Source: Bowdeniella nasicola (lineage in GTDB: Bacteria; Actinomycetota; Actinomycetes; Actinomycetales; Actinomycetaceae). From it: a stretch of 47,321 bases of DNA. Every line of letters starts with the position of its first letter. Within the stretch, counting starts at the first letter, position 1. The translations under genes were made by a program, and so were the position numbers. Where the stretch lies: assembly GCA_030537895.1 (NCBI GenBank), contig JAUNVA010000015.1, positions 1 to 47,321 on the forward strand, written 5' to 3'. Of this stretch, positions 1-7,518 are shown piece after piece. Under the pieces are notes generated by a model. That model had not been told where the DNA came from. It saw only the letters and a program-made list of their open reading frames with translations, and searched no databases.

Positions 1-61
1 CCGCCCCCCCGGCCCGGGGCCCCCGCGCGGGCGGCCGGGCCGCCCGCCCCCGGCCCCGCGC
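1..61. other. 61-nt stretch of only G and C
   Basis: Every base from 1 to 61 is G or C. The stretch contains a strong inverted repeat with arms at 27-36 and 38-47 around a single G. It lies about 100 bases downstream of the stop of the minus-strand HAD phosphatase gene, so it could act as a transcription-ending hairpin, but there is no T tract on either strand. No gene is visible in positions 1-150. Confidence 0.5.
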
Positions 62-150
62 AGGGGCCCGCGGGCGGGCGAGCGGGGCGGGGGAGAGGGA
101 CGGAGAGCGGGTCGATGCTGGGGCGAGGCCGCGGGCAGCGAAAAGCCCGG

Positions 151-930
151 TCAACGGTCTCGCGTGAGGGAACGCACCACCGCTGCGGCAGCCCACACGG
201 CGCCCGCCAGCGATGCGGACTTCACCCCGCGCCCGATGCCCGTCATGAGACGGCGCCGGGACGACGGGAACGTGATGATCTGCCAGCCGTGTTGGCGCGC
301 GTAGCGGCGTAACCGCGGCTCAGGGCTGACCGCTACGGGATTGCCGACGGCTTGCAGGAGAGGGACGTCGTTCAGGGAGTCGCCATAGGCGTAGGAGGCC
401 TCAAGGTCGTAGCCGCGCTCGGCGGCGAGGGCCGTGACGGCGTTGTACTTTTCCTTGCCGTGCAAAAAAGGGGCCGACATGCGGCCGGTGTAGTGCCCGT
501 GGAGGTGTTCGGCCTGGGAGGCGAGCGCGCCGGTCGCGCCAAGGCGCGAGGCGATGTGATTGGCCAGTTCGGCGGGAGTCGCGGTGACGAGCCAGACGTC
601 ATGGCCGTCCTCGATGTGTTCGTCGAGGATGGTCTTTGTCCCCATGACCACCCGCGGCGCCAGCACCCGCGCATAGACTTCCTCGCCGATGGACACGAGC
701 TCGGCGACGTCGTGGCCGGCAATGACATCGAGCGCCCTGCGGCGCACGGCGGCGACGCGGGGGAGGGACTCGCCGAACAGCGTATAGAGGCCGGCATGCC
801 AGGCGGCGAAGGCGATATCTCGGACTCCGAAGAACTCTCGGCGGTAGAGTTCGCGCGCCAGTTGGTAGGCGCTCGCCCCGCGGATGAGCGTATTGTCGAC
901 GTCGAAGAACGCCGCTACTTTCGAAGTCAC
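151..930 (-). CDS. HAD-IB family phosphatase (SerB-like)
   Basis: A 259-residue HAD-superfamily hydrolase of subfamily IB, the group that holds phosphoserine phosphatase-like enzymes. The nucleophile motif DVDNT is at residues 10-14, the motif II threonine region (LVTATPAE) near 114-121, a motif III lysine in HGKEK near 157-161, and the acidic motif GDSLND at 183-188, so the catalytic set is complete. The C-terminal 25 residues are hydrophobic and basic, which could be a weak membrane contact. The start is a GTG at 930; the hexamer TAGGCT lies exactly 6 nt upstream, which suggests a leaderless mRNA. It is divergent from the glutaredoxin-like gene. The substrate cannot be told from sequence; a lysolipid or sugar phosphate is as possible as phosphoserine. 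Confidence 0.9.
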   Translation of the reverse strand: MTSKVAAFFDVDNTLIRGASAYQLARELYRREFFGVRDIAFAAWHAGLYTLFGESLPRVAAVRRRALDVIAGHDVAELVSIGEEVYARVLAPRVVMGTKTILDEHIEDGHDVWLVTATPAELANHIASRLGATGALASQAEHLHGHYTGRMSAPFLHGKEKYNAVTALAAERGYDLEASYAYGDSLNDVPLLQAVGNPVAVSPEPRLRRYARQHGWQIITFPSSRRRLMTGIGRGVKSASLAGAVWAAAAVVRSLTRDR

Positions 931-936
931 ATGGTA

Positions 937-942
937 AGCCTA
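937..942 (-). promoter_or_regulatory. -10 box of HAD phosphatase gene
   Basis: On the minus strand the sequence reads TAGGCT, then 6 nt, then the GTG start at 930. This places the expected transcription start on the start codon itself. The box overlaps the possible ATG of the divergent glutaredoxin-like gene at 942. Confidence 0.5.
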
Positions 943-1259
943 TGACACCCCCACGTTGGCGCCGATACTGGTGCCGCCCGCGCCGTAGCCTTGACCGAAA
1001 TTCCGGTGTCGTGATCTACACGCGCGCCGGCTGTCACCTGTGCGAGGTGGCGATTCACACGGCGCGCGAGGTCCTGGCGGAGATGGGTAGTAACGATCAC
1101 GACGACGGGCGGCTCCACCTTGTTGACGTCGACGCGGATCCGGAGCTGCTACGCCGATTCGGGGAACGGGTGCCCGTCGTGATGGTCGGAGAACGGGAGA
1201 TCGCGGAATACCGCGTGAGTGCGGGCCAACTCCGGCGCGCGCTCGGGCGCCGTCGCTGA
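942..1259 (+). CDS. glutaredoxin-like protein (DUF836 type)
   Basis: A small thioredoxin-fold protein of up to 105 residues. The core begins VVIYTRAGCHLC, with a redox CxxC at residues 31-34, and continues with a conserved V-P-V-V-M-V segment typical of glutaredoxin-like proteins of the DUF836 group. The upstream ATG at 942 adds a basic, Trp-rich leader of 23 residues that is not typical of the family. A GTG at 1011 would give a start directly before IYTRAG. Neither start has a convincing ribosome binding site, so the 5' end is uncertain. It heads a run of genes leading to cytochrome c maturation, which fits a thiol-redox role, but its partner is unknown. Confidence 0.8.
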   Translation: MTPPRWRRYWCRPRRSLDRNSGVVIYTRAGCHLCEVAIHTAREVLAEMGSNDHDDGRLHLVDVDADPELLRRFGERVPVVMVGEREIAEYRVSAGQLRRALGRRR

Positions 1260-1319
1260 CTGTTTCCTCGGGACGCCCACGCCCCGGGCCGGTCGCGGGC
1301 GCGCTCGCGCTGGACCTGA

Positions 1320-1325
1320 GACAAT
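1320..1325 (+). promoter_or_regulatory. -10 box of histidine phosphatase gene
   Basis: GACAAT followed by 6 nt and the ATG at 1332. Same geometry as other putative leaderless starts in this window; the first base differs from the TANNNT consensus. Confidence 0.45.
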
Positions 1326-1331
1326 GAACCT

Positions 1332-2018
1332 ATGACGCGCACGACGATCCACCTGATGCGACACGGCGAGGTCCACAACCCGGAGGGCATTCTCTATGGC
1401 CGCCTGCCCGGCTACCACCTGTCGGACTTGGGGCACAAGATGGCTGAGCGGGTGGGAACGGTGCTTTCCGATGGGGACCACGACATCGCGCTTGTGGGCG
1501 CCTCACCGCTGGAGCGCGCGCAAGAATCGGCGGCTCCCACGGCCCGGCACTTCAGCCTTCCGGTGCAGACCTTTCCCGGTCTCATTGAGGCGGGGAACGA
1601 ATTCGAGGGCGCGAACGTTAACGAAAATCGCACGATGCTCGCGCATCCGCGTTTCTGGTGGCGCTACCGCAATCCATTTTCTCCGTCGTGGGGCGAGTCC
1701 TACCGCGAGCAGGTTGCCCGTATGACGGGCGTGGTGCGGTCAGTGTTGCATTCGCAGGCGCGTGGGCATGAGGCGCTGCTGGTCTCCCATCAGCTACCGA
1801 TCTGGGTGACGCGCCTGTTCTTGGAACGCCGCCCACTCGCGCACGACCCGCGCCTCCGCCAGTGCGCGCTCGCCTCCCTGACGTCCCTGACCTTCGACGA
1901 GGACCGCCTGGTCGGCCTCGCCTACTGGGAGCCTGCGGGTGACCTCCTGATGGACGCCGCCGACATGGTCCCCGGCACCTCTGGCGCGAAGGTGGCGGGC
2001 ACGGGAAAGTCGGCATGA
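1332..2018 (+). CDS. histidine phosphatase family protein (phosphoglycerate mutase-like)
   Basis: A 228-residue member of the histidine phosphatase superfamily. The catalytic LMRHGE motif is at residues 8-13 with the phospho-accepting His at 11, and the segment GASPLERAQESA (about 56-67) carries the second conserved Arg. A later LLVSHQLPIW segment gives the second catalytic His. It lies 72 bases after the glutaredoxin-like gene and overlaps the next gene (TlpA-like) by 4 nt, so it is probably translated as part of the cytochrome c maturation operon. This position is common in Actinomycetota. The true substrate is unknown; phosphoglycerate mutase activity should not be assumed. Confidence 0.9.
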   Translation: MTRTTIHLMRHGEVHNPEGILYGRLPGYHLSDLGHKMAERVGTVLSDGDHDIALVGASPLERAQESAAPTARHFSLPVQTFPGLIEAGNEFEGANVNENRTMLAHPRFWWRYRNPFSPSWGESYREQVARMTGVVRSVLHSQARGHEALLVSHQLPIWVTRLFLERRPLAHDPRLRQCALASLTSLTFDEDRLVGLAYWEPAGDLLMDAADMVPGTSGAKVAGTGKSA

Positions 2019-2596
2019 CCCGGCGCTTACGTCCCTTCGTTGCCCTCATCGCACTCGTTCTCGTGCTGGTGGGGGGATGTGCCGACGACGACGCCCCGAC
2101 GTCGGCTCCCACCACCGGCGCCGGCTACCAGGCCGGCGACGGTTCCTTCACGCTATGGACGCCGGAGGAGCGGGCCGCCCCCGTGACGCTGGCGGGTGAG
2201 AGCTTGGACGGCGCGCCAGTCGACAGCGCGGACTGGCGCGGCGACGTCGTCGTCGTGAACTTCTGGTACGCCTCCTGTCCGCCGTGCCGCGCCGAGGCGC
2301 CGGACCTCGTGGAGCTTGCGGGCACGTTCGATGATGTGCATTTTCTTGGGGTGAATCCGCGTGACGAGGCCGGCGCCGCCCGCGCGTTCGAGGAGAGGTT
2401 CGCCGTGCCCTACCCGACGATCCTGGACCCGCAGGCGGAGGTCGTGGCCGCGATGCAGGGTGTCGTGCCGCTGCAGGCGATGCCGACGACCGTCGTGCTG
2501 GACCGCGAGGGGCGTCCGGCGGGGCGCGTGCTCGGCCGGATCGACCCGGAGATCCTCTCGGGCATCATCGAGGACACGCTGGAGGAGACGAAGTAA
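2015..2596 (+). CDS. TlpA/ResA-like membrane-anchored thioredoxin
   Basis: A 193-residue extracytoplasmic thioredoxin-like protein. It has a hydrophobic signal segment (about 8-20) ending in a lipobox-like VGGC with Cys22, so it is probably a lipoprotein. The redox motif CPPC is at 88-91 within FWYASCPPC, and the cis-Pro region reads QAMPTTVVLD. ResA/TlpA proteins reduce the CxxCH haem-binding cysteines of apocytochrome c before haem attachment. The ATG overlaps the previous stop (ATGA) and its own stop overlaps the ccdA start by one base, so the genes are translationally coupled. Neighbours CcdA, ResB and CcsB make the assignment firm. Confidence 0.92.
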   Translation: MTRRLRPFVALIALVLVLVGGCADDDAPTSAPTTGAGYQAGDGSFTLWTPEERAAPVTLAGESLDGAPVDSADWRGDVVVVNFWYASCPPCRAEAPDLVELAGTFDDVHFLGVNPRDEAGAARAFEERFAVPYPTILDPQAEVVAAMQGVVPLQAMPTTVVLDREGRPAGRVLGRIDPEILSGIIEDTLEETK

Positions 2597-3405
2597 TGGA
2601 CCTCGTCGAACTGTTCCGCTCGACGGTGCTGACCGGTTCGATGCTCGCTGCCATCCCGGTGGCGGCGCTCGCAGGCCTGGTCTCGTTCGCCTCTCCGTGC
2701 GTGCTACCGCTTGTGCCCGGCTACGTGGGCCTGCTCTCCGGCATGGCGGGCTCGAGCGTGGGCTCCGCTGGCGGCAGTGCTGCCTCTCGAACGCGCGGGA
2801 CAGCCGGCACCGCCACGAAGTCGCGCGCCACGCGTTCCGTCGTGGGTGGCCTGCTCATGTTCGTCGCTGGTTTCACGGTGGTGTTCGTGGGGCTGGGCAT
2901 CGTGTTTGCCTCGCTCGGCATCGCGCTCGCCCCCTACCTGGACACGATCACGCGTGTACTCGGCGTCCTTGTGATGATGATGGGGCTCTCGTTTGCGGGT
3001 TGGCTGCCGTTCGCGCAGACCGACCGACGCCTGCACGTGCGCCCGTCGGCGGGCGTGGCGGGTGCATTCCTGCTCGGCGTCGTCTTCGCCCTCGGCTGGA
3101 CGCCGTGTATTGGCCCGACGCTCTCCGCTGTCCTCACACTCTCGCTCGGAGATGCGAACCCGGTGCGTGGCGCCGTTCTCGCATTCGTGTACTGTCTCGG
3201 GCTTGGGCTGCCCTTTGTGATCCTCGGGGCGGCTCTCGCGCGCTCGAGGCGGGCCCTGACCTTCCTTACGCGTCACCGAGTGGCCGTGATGCGGATCGGT
3301 GGGATCTTGCTGGTGGCCCTTGGTCTGCTGCTCGTTACCGGACTGTGGGACACTCTGACCGCCTCCATCCAAGGATGGATCGGCGGTTTCGAGACCGTGG
3401 TGTGA
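2596..3405 (+). CDS. ccdA: cytochrome c biogenesis protein CcdA
   Basis: A 269-residue polytopic membrane protein of the DsbD/CcdA family that carries electrons from cytoplasmic thioredoxin to extracytoplasmic thioredoxins. The two redox cysteines sit in FASPCVLPLVPGY (Cys35) and LGWTPCIGPT (Cys171), the paired half-motifs expected of CcdA. About six hydrophobic segments are visible. A Ser/Gly/Arg-rich loop follows the first membrane segments (about residues 50-80). It sits between the TlpA-like lipoprotein and ResB, and is followed after one base by the GTG start of resB. Confidence 0.95.
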   Translation: MDLVELFRSTVLTGSMLAAIPVAALAGLVSFASPCVLPLVPGYVGLLSGMAGSSVGSAGGSAASRTRGTAGTATKSRATRSVVGGLLMFVAGFTVVFVGLGIVFASLGIALAPYLDTITRVLGVLVMMMGLSFAGWLPFAQTDRRLHVRPSAGVAGAFLLGVVFALGWTPCIGPTLSAVLTLSLGDANPVRGAVLAFVYCLGLGLPFVILGAALARSRRALTFLTRHRVAVMRIGGILLVALGLLLVTGLWDTLTASIQGWIGGFETVV

Positions 3406-3406
3406 C

Positions 3407-4978
3407 GTGGGGGAACTGACGACCTGGCTGCGGTGGGCGTGGCGGCAGCTGACCTCCATGCGGGTCGCGATTTTTTTGCTGCTCACCCTTGCCGTTGCGG
3501 CGACACCCGGCTCCGTCTTTCCACAGCGCTCCGCCGAGCCCGAGCGCGTCCAGGCCTACCTCGTCGAGCATCCCACGCTCGGCCCACTCCTTGATAAGGC
3601 CGGATTCTTCTCGGTCTATTCCTCGCCCTGGTTTTCGGCCGTCTACATTCTGCTCTTTATCTCCCTTATCGGCTGCATCGTGCCGCGCACCCGCGACCTC
3701 GTGCGCGCCCTACGGCGTCCGCCCGTGCGGGTACCGAGTCGGCTCCTACGCTTCCCCGTTTCCCGGGAGTTCGCCCACCCGGCGCGTGTCGCTCACAGCG
3801 ACGACGACGCCCCCACCCGTCTCGACGACACCTCGGCCCGCGACCATTTCGCCGCCGATCTCGACGCGCTCGCGGAACGTGCCCGCGGCCGCTACCGGGT
3901 CACCCGAACGGCCGAGGGCGTGAGCGCCGAGCGAGGCTACCTGAAGGAGGCCGGTAACCTCGCCTTCCACATCGGGCTGGTGTTCGTTCTGATCTCCTTT
4001 GCATGGGGGCAACTCGCCACCTACCGTGGGCAGGCAATCGTGGTGGAGGGACGCGGTTTCGCGAACGCACTCGTCGACTACGACTCGTTCCAGTCGGGGG
4101 CCTGGTTCGACGACGCCGACCTCGCGCCCTTCTCCTTCACGCTCGAGCACTTCTCGTCGTCCTTCGCTCCTTCGGGCCGGCCGGAGTCGTTCGTCGCCGA
4201 GGTGCGCGTGCGCGAGGATGGGCCTGACGGCGCGATTATCGAGCGGCCCGCGGCGATCACGCCGAACCACCCACTCGTTGCCGCAGACGCCGCGATCACC
4301 CTGTCCGGTAATGGTTACGCACCACTCGTACGCGTGACTGACGCCGACGGCGCGCTCGCTTTCGAAGGTACGGTCCCCTTCATCCCCGAGGACGCCACGT
4401 ACACCTCCGCCGGGGTCATTAAGGTGCCCGACGTTTCCGCGGGTCTTGACCAGCTCGGCTTCACGGGTGTGTTTATGCCGACGGCGGGTTGGCAGGATGG
4501 TGCCTTCGTCTCCGCGCATCCGGAACTGCTCGACCCCCTGCTCGTGCTCGACCTGTGGCGGGGAGACCTCGCGCTCGACGACGGCGTGCCGCGCAACGCC
4601 TACGAGCTACAGACCGAGCAGCTGGAGCAGGTCCGTGACACGGAGGGCGCCCCCGTCTCTCTGCAACTGCATCCCGGCGAGAGCGTGGACCTGCCCGATG
4701 GGCTGGGGCATCTCGAGTTCGTGAGCCTCGAGCGGTTCGCATCCTTCGATGTGCGCCACGATCCATCCCTCACGGCATTGCTCGTTTCCACACTCCTGAG
4801 CGTGGGAGGCATGTGCCTCTCGCTCTTCTTACCGCGCCGCCGCCTGTTCGCTCGCGCGCTCGTGCGCGATGGAGTTCCCGTCCTGCAGGTTGCGGCCCTC
4901 GCACGTGGTGACGACGGAGGGCTTGCCCCCGAATTGGACTGGTGGTGCGAGGCCCTGGAAGCAGCTTCCGCGACGTGA
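3407..4978 (+). CDS. resB: cytochrome c biogenesis protein ResB
   Basis: A 523-residue ResB (Ccs1) family protein, half of the System II cytochrome c synthase. It has hydrophobic segments near residues 17-38, 78-95 and 188-208, a large extracytoplasmic domain, and a final membrane segment near 455-475, which is the usual ResB topology. The start is a GTG one base after the ccdA stop. ResB and CcsB together move haem across the membrane and ligate it to apocytochrome c. The gene ends about 115 bases before ccsB. Length and position agree with actinobacterial homologues. Confidence 0.93.
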   Translation: MGELTTWLRWAWRQLTSMRVAIFLLLTLAVAATPGSVFPQRSAEPERVQAYLVEHPTLGPLLDKAGFFSVYSSPWFSAVYILLFISLIGCIVPRTRDLVRALRRPPVRVPSRLLRFPVSREFAHPARVAHSDDDAPTRLDDTSARDHFAADLDALAERARGRYRVTRTAEGVSAERGYLKEAGNLAFHIGLVFVLISFAWGQLATYRGQAIVVEGRGFANALVDYDSFQSGAWFDDADLAPFSFTLEHFSSSFAPSGRPESFVAEVRVREDGPDGAIIERPAAITPNHPLVAADAAITLSGNGYAPLVRVTDADGALAFEGTVPFIPEDATYTSAGVIKVPDVSAGLDQLGFTGVFMPTAGWQDGAFVSAHPELLDPLLVLDLWRGDLALDDGVPRNAYELQTEQLEQVRDTEGAPVSLQLHPGESVDLPDGLGHLEFVSLERFASFDVRHDPSLTALLVSTLLSVGGMCLSLFLPRRRLFARALVRDGVPVLQVAALARGDDGGLAPELDWWCEALEAASAT

Positions 4979-5048
4979 AGTACTCGAGGCGCGATGACGC
5001 TCGAGGCACGGTGAGGAACTCTGCGACAAGAGAGCCAGACGGGAGCGC

Positions 5049-5054
5049 TACAGT
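5049..5054 (+). promoter_or_regulatory. possible -10 box for ccsB
   Basis: TACAGT in the 115-base resB-ccsB spacer would start transcription about 33 nt before the ccsB ATG, leaving room for the GTGAAGGG ribosome binding site. No clear -35 is seen, so ccsB may simply continue the upstream operon. Confidence 0.3.
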
Positions 5055-5093
5055 AAGGCGAAGCTGATACTCATCTTGGGGTGAAGGGCCGCC

Positions 5094-5999
5094 ATGCAGA
5101 ACCTGGAACAGGTTTCCACGCTCGTCGTCTATGGGGCGATCGCCGCGTTCATCGTTGCCATGATCGCGTTCGCAATTGACATCTCCGCTCGCTCGGATCG
5201 GCGCGAGGGGGGCAACGCGCCCGCCCGGCGGCGCGCCGCCGGCGCGGGCATGGCGGTCACGATGCTCGCCACGATCCTGCTCGGTATCGGAGTGGTGACG
5301 CGCGGCTTCGCCGCGGGGCATGTGCCCTGGTCGAACATGTACGAGTTCACGATCTCATTCACCTTCGTGTCCCTCGTGATCTTCCTGGTGCTGAGCGCCC
5401 GTCGTGACCTGCGTGATGTCGGTGTTCTCATGACGCTCGGCGCGTCCGTCCTGCTCGGGATCGCCGTGGTGGTGCTCTACACGCGTGCCGACGGGATCGC
5501 CCCGATTCTCGATCACTACTGGCTAGCGATCCACGTGCCGCTCGCGATCGGTGGTGTCGGCGTCTTTGGGGTCGCGGCCCTCATCGCCGTCCTGCAGCTG
5601 ATGAAGGACCGGGCGGGGGCGGAGCCCACCTCGCGCCTAGGTCACCTGACGGAGCGCCTGCCCTCGGTCGGGTCGCTTGAGCGACTCGCGCATCGCTTCA
5701 CCGCGGTCGGGTTCGTCTTGTGGACGTTCACCATCATCGCGGGTGCAATCTGGGCGAACTCCGCTTGGACGCGCCCGTGGGGGTGGGATGCGAAGGAGGT
5801 GTGGAGCTTCGTGATCTGGGTGATCTTCGCGGCCTATCTGCATGCGCGCGCCACCCGCGGTTGGACGGGGCGACGCTCCGCTTACCTGATTCTCACCGGG
5901 TTCATAGCGATCCTCATCAATCTTTTCGTCATCAATTACTTCGTGCCCTCGAAGCATTCCTACGCGCTTGCCGAGGTGGTGCTCCCGCTGCTGTCTTAG
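5094..5999 (+). CDS. ccsB: cytochrome c biogenesis protein CcsB/CcsA (ResC)
   Basis: A 301-residue polytopic membrane protein with the tryptophan-rich haem-handling motif WGWDAKEVWSF (from residue 229) that defines the CcsA/CcmC/CcmF superfamily. Hydrophobic segments and conserved His residues (for example in LDHYWLAIHVPL and NYFVPSKHSYA) fit haem transport. It forms the System II cytochrome c synthase with ResB. A ribosome binding site (GAAGGG) precedes the ATG by about 6 nt. It is the last gene of the cytochrome c maturation cluster; a tandem-repeat spacer follows. Confidence 0.93.
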   Translation: MQNLEQVSTLVVYGAIAAFIVAMIAFAIDISARSDRREGGNAPARRRAAGAGMAVTMLATILLGIGVVTRGFAAGHVPWSNMYEFTISFTFVSLVIFLVLSARRDLRDVGVLMTLGASVLLGIAVVVLYTRADGIAPILDHYWLAIHVPLAIGGVGVFGVAALIAVLQLMKDRAGAEPTSRLGHLTERLPSVGSLERLAHRFTAVGFVLWTFTIIAGAIWANSAWTRPWGWDAKEVWSFVIWVIFAAYLHARATRGWTGRRSAYLILTGFIAILINLFVINYFVPSKHSYALAEVVLPLLS

Positions 6000-6003
6000 C
6001 CGG

Positions 6004-6214
6004 CATGCGAGTGGGCCGGGGAGTCGGCTCCCACCGGCGGTGACGGTAATGGGGCCGCTCTTGGGAGGAGAGCTGCAGCACTCGTTGTCCGGCTGCTGAC
6101 ATGCGAGTGGGCCGGGGAGTCGGCTCCTACCCGCGGCGGAGGTAACGGCGGCCGCTCTTAGGTGGAGAGCTGCAGCACTCGTTGTCCGGCTGCTGACATG
6201 CGAGTGGGCCGGGG
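6004..6214. repeat. tandem repeat, 96-97 bp period, 2.2 copies
   Basis: Copies begin at 6004, 6100 and 6197 with CATGCGAGTGGGCCGGGG; the third is cut after 18 bases. Each full copy also holds the block GAGAGCTGCAGCACTCGTTG, which contains the perfect palindrome CTGCAG. The middle of the unit is more divergent than the ends. The repeat fills most of the space between the converging ccsB and PLDc_N genes. No protein is supported here. Confidence 0.9.
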
Positions 6215-6264
6215 CCTAAGTGCGTGCTGAGCGGTCGGTGCTAGGTGCTCGATGTGTGGCGGGT

Positions 6265-6768
6265 CTAACGGTCCGACTCACTGCCGAGATCGCGATCATC
6301 CTCGTTATGACCCGTTTCCGGATCGGAGGGGCCCTCCACGCCGCGTTCCGGTAGGTCCTCGTCCTGAACGCCGCGGGCCTTGCGCTCCCGCTTCTTCGCT
6401 TCCTGCTCGGCGGCCTCAGCCGCACGGCGCTGCCGCTCGAAATGGGCCTTGCGCGCCTGCCAATCCAGATCGGCGAGGAAGGACTCGTCGTCGTCGGGAG
6501 CAACGGGACGCCGCGGGCGGGTGAACCGCGGACGCGACGGCCTAGCGGGCTCCCAACCGGAGGTGAGGCCACGCCGGTAGGGCGAGACGCCCGACATGCG
6601 GGAGATGAACAGCCACGCGACCGGGCCGATGACCGGAACGAGGATCAGGACTATCCACAACGGTTTCGCCAGTCCTCGCGGCACCCGGTCAGCGGGGGTC
6701 ATGGCGCAGTCCACCAGAGCGTAGATGAAGAGCGCGACAACGAGAATCACGGGTAGGGCACGGGCCAT
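6265..6768 (-). CDS. PLDc_N domain membrane protein
   Basis: A 167-residue protein. The first 60 residues hold two membrane segments (about 3-22 and 36-56) with the PLDc_N signature: an aspartate-containing first helix (YALVDC), a short polar loop, and LWIVLILVPVIGPVAWLF. This domain is found at the N-terminus of cardiolipin synthases and alone in small actinobacterial membrane proteins. The rest is a charged tail rich in Arg and Glu, partly predicted coiled coil (FERQRRAAEAAEQEAKKRERKA region). The ATG at 6768 is preceded by TAACCT exactly 6 nt upstream. The same gene is often near cytochrome c maturation and menA in Actinomycetota. Function unknown. Confidence 0.85.
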   Translation of the reverse strand: MARALPVILVVALFIYALVDCAMTPADRVPRGLAKPLWIVLILVPVIGPVAWLFISRMSGVSPYRRGLTSGWEPARPSRPRFTRPRRPVAPDDDESFLADLDWQARKAHFERQRRAAEAAEQEAKKRERKARGVQDEDLPERGVEGPSDPETGHNEDDRDLGSESDR

Positions 6769-6774
6769 AACCCC

Positions 6775-6780
6775 AGGTTA
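6775..6780 (-). promoter_or_regulatory. -10 box of PLDc_N gene
   Basis: On the minus strand TAACCT is followed by 6 nt (GGGGTT) and the ATG at 6768, the leaderless geometry seen repeatedly in this window. Confidence 0.5.
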
Positions 6781-6892
6781 CGTGCAAACGGCTGCCGAGG
6801 AGAACCGGAGGGAAGGAGCCTCGCAGGTGCGGATGGTGTCTCCCCGCCGCCGCGATGAACCGCAGGGGCGGGGAGCGAGGGTGGGCTCCCGC

Positions 6893-6898
6893 TAGGCT
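6893..6898 (+). promoter_or_regulatory. -10 box of DUF4229 gene
   Basis: TAGGCT, 6 nt, then GTG at 6905. An AGGAG sequence overlaps the gap, so SD-led translation from a longer transcript cannot be excluded, but the spacing to the GTG (2 nt) is too short for a good SD. Confidence 0.5.
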
Positions 6899-6904
6899 AG
6901 GAGC

Positions 6905-7294
6905 GTGGCATTGCTGAAGTACACCGCGTCTCGGATCGCGCTAATCCTCCTTTCTGCGGGAGTTCTCTACCTTGCGGGCGCTCGCTCCTTCCTCATGTGG
7001 GGGCTCGCTATCGTGATCGGCGCTCTCCTCGCGTTCATCTTCCTGCCTCATCAGCAGCAGGCCGTCTATGACGAGATGGCCAAGCACACGCTCTTTCGCT
7101 CACGCAACCGCGTGAGCGAGGCCGACCGTCTGGCCGCCGAGGAGGACGAACTCCTCGACGCCGAGCTCCTCGATGCCCAGCGTGCGACAGACCATGACGG
7201 AGCCGTGGGGACGGCCACGAGCCAGGTCACTCAGGAAGGCCGCTCGGAGCAGGCGCCCGGTGAGGGCGAGCAGAGCGAAAAGCCCGAGGCCTAA
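6905..7294 (+). CDS. DUF4229 family small membrane protein
   Basis: A 129-residue protein starting at a GTG. The N-terminal half has two membrane segments (about 9-25 and 29-47) in the pattern of DUF4229: MALLKYTASR at the start, then a motif FLPHQQQA just after the second helix. The C-terminal half is acidic and low in hydrophobicity (many Glu, Asp, Ala) and looks disordered. It occurs between the cytochrome c maturation genes and menA in many actinobacteria, which suggests a link to respiration or the envelope, but no function is established. Confidence 0.85.
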   Translation: MALLKYTASRIALILLSAGVLYLAGARSFLMWGLAIVIGALLAFIFLPHQQQAVYDEMAKHTLFRSRNRVSEADRLAAEEDELLDAELLDAQRATDHDGAVGTATSQVTQEGRSEQAPGEGEQSEKPEA

Positions 7295-7330
7295 CACCCC
7301 TGCCCCGACCCCTGCGAGTGGCGGACGGGG

Positions 7331-7401
7331 ATCGATACCCCTCTAAGGACAGATTTTGTGGTGAATTAGAGGGGTATCGATGTCACAGAGGGGTGTCGAT
7401 G
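7331..7401. repeat. three-box palindromic element, copy 1
   Basis: Box 1 (7331-7346) and box 2 (7366-7381) are a perfect 16-bp inverted repeat, ATCGATACCCCTCTAA against its complement, around a 19-nt loop. Box 3 (7387-7401, AGAGGGGTGTCGATG) repeats box 2 in direct orientation. The distances between box cores are 35 and 19 nt, the same as in two further copies near 40080-40260. There is no T tract, so it is not a simple terminator. It lies between the converging DUF4229 and menA genes. Confidence 0.85.
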
Positions 7402-7518
7402 CCCGAGAGGGTGATTGTCCGACGTCGATAGAGCGTGACGCGCGTGGGCACAAGCGCTGGGAAGTGACGGTTTCATGCGCACGCCGCGCCGGCGGAAGCA
7501 CGGGCCGCCCCGCGGAAC

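Noticed and set aside
7331..7381. Rho-independent terminator for DUF4229 and menA
   Set aside because: The stem is good but there is no T tract on either side, and the same element occurs in duplicate upstream of fprA, so it was recorded as a repeat.
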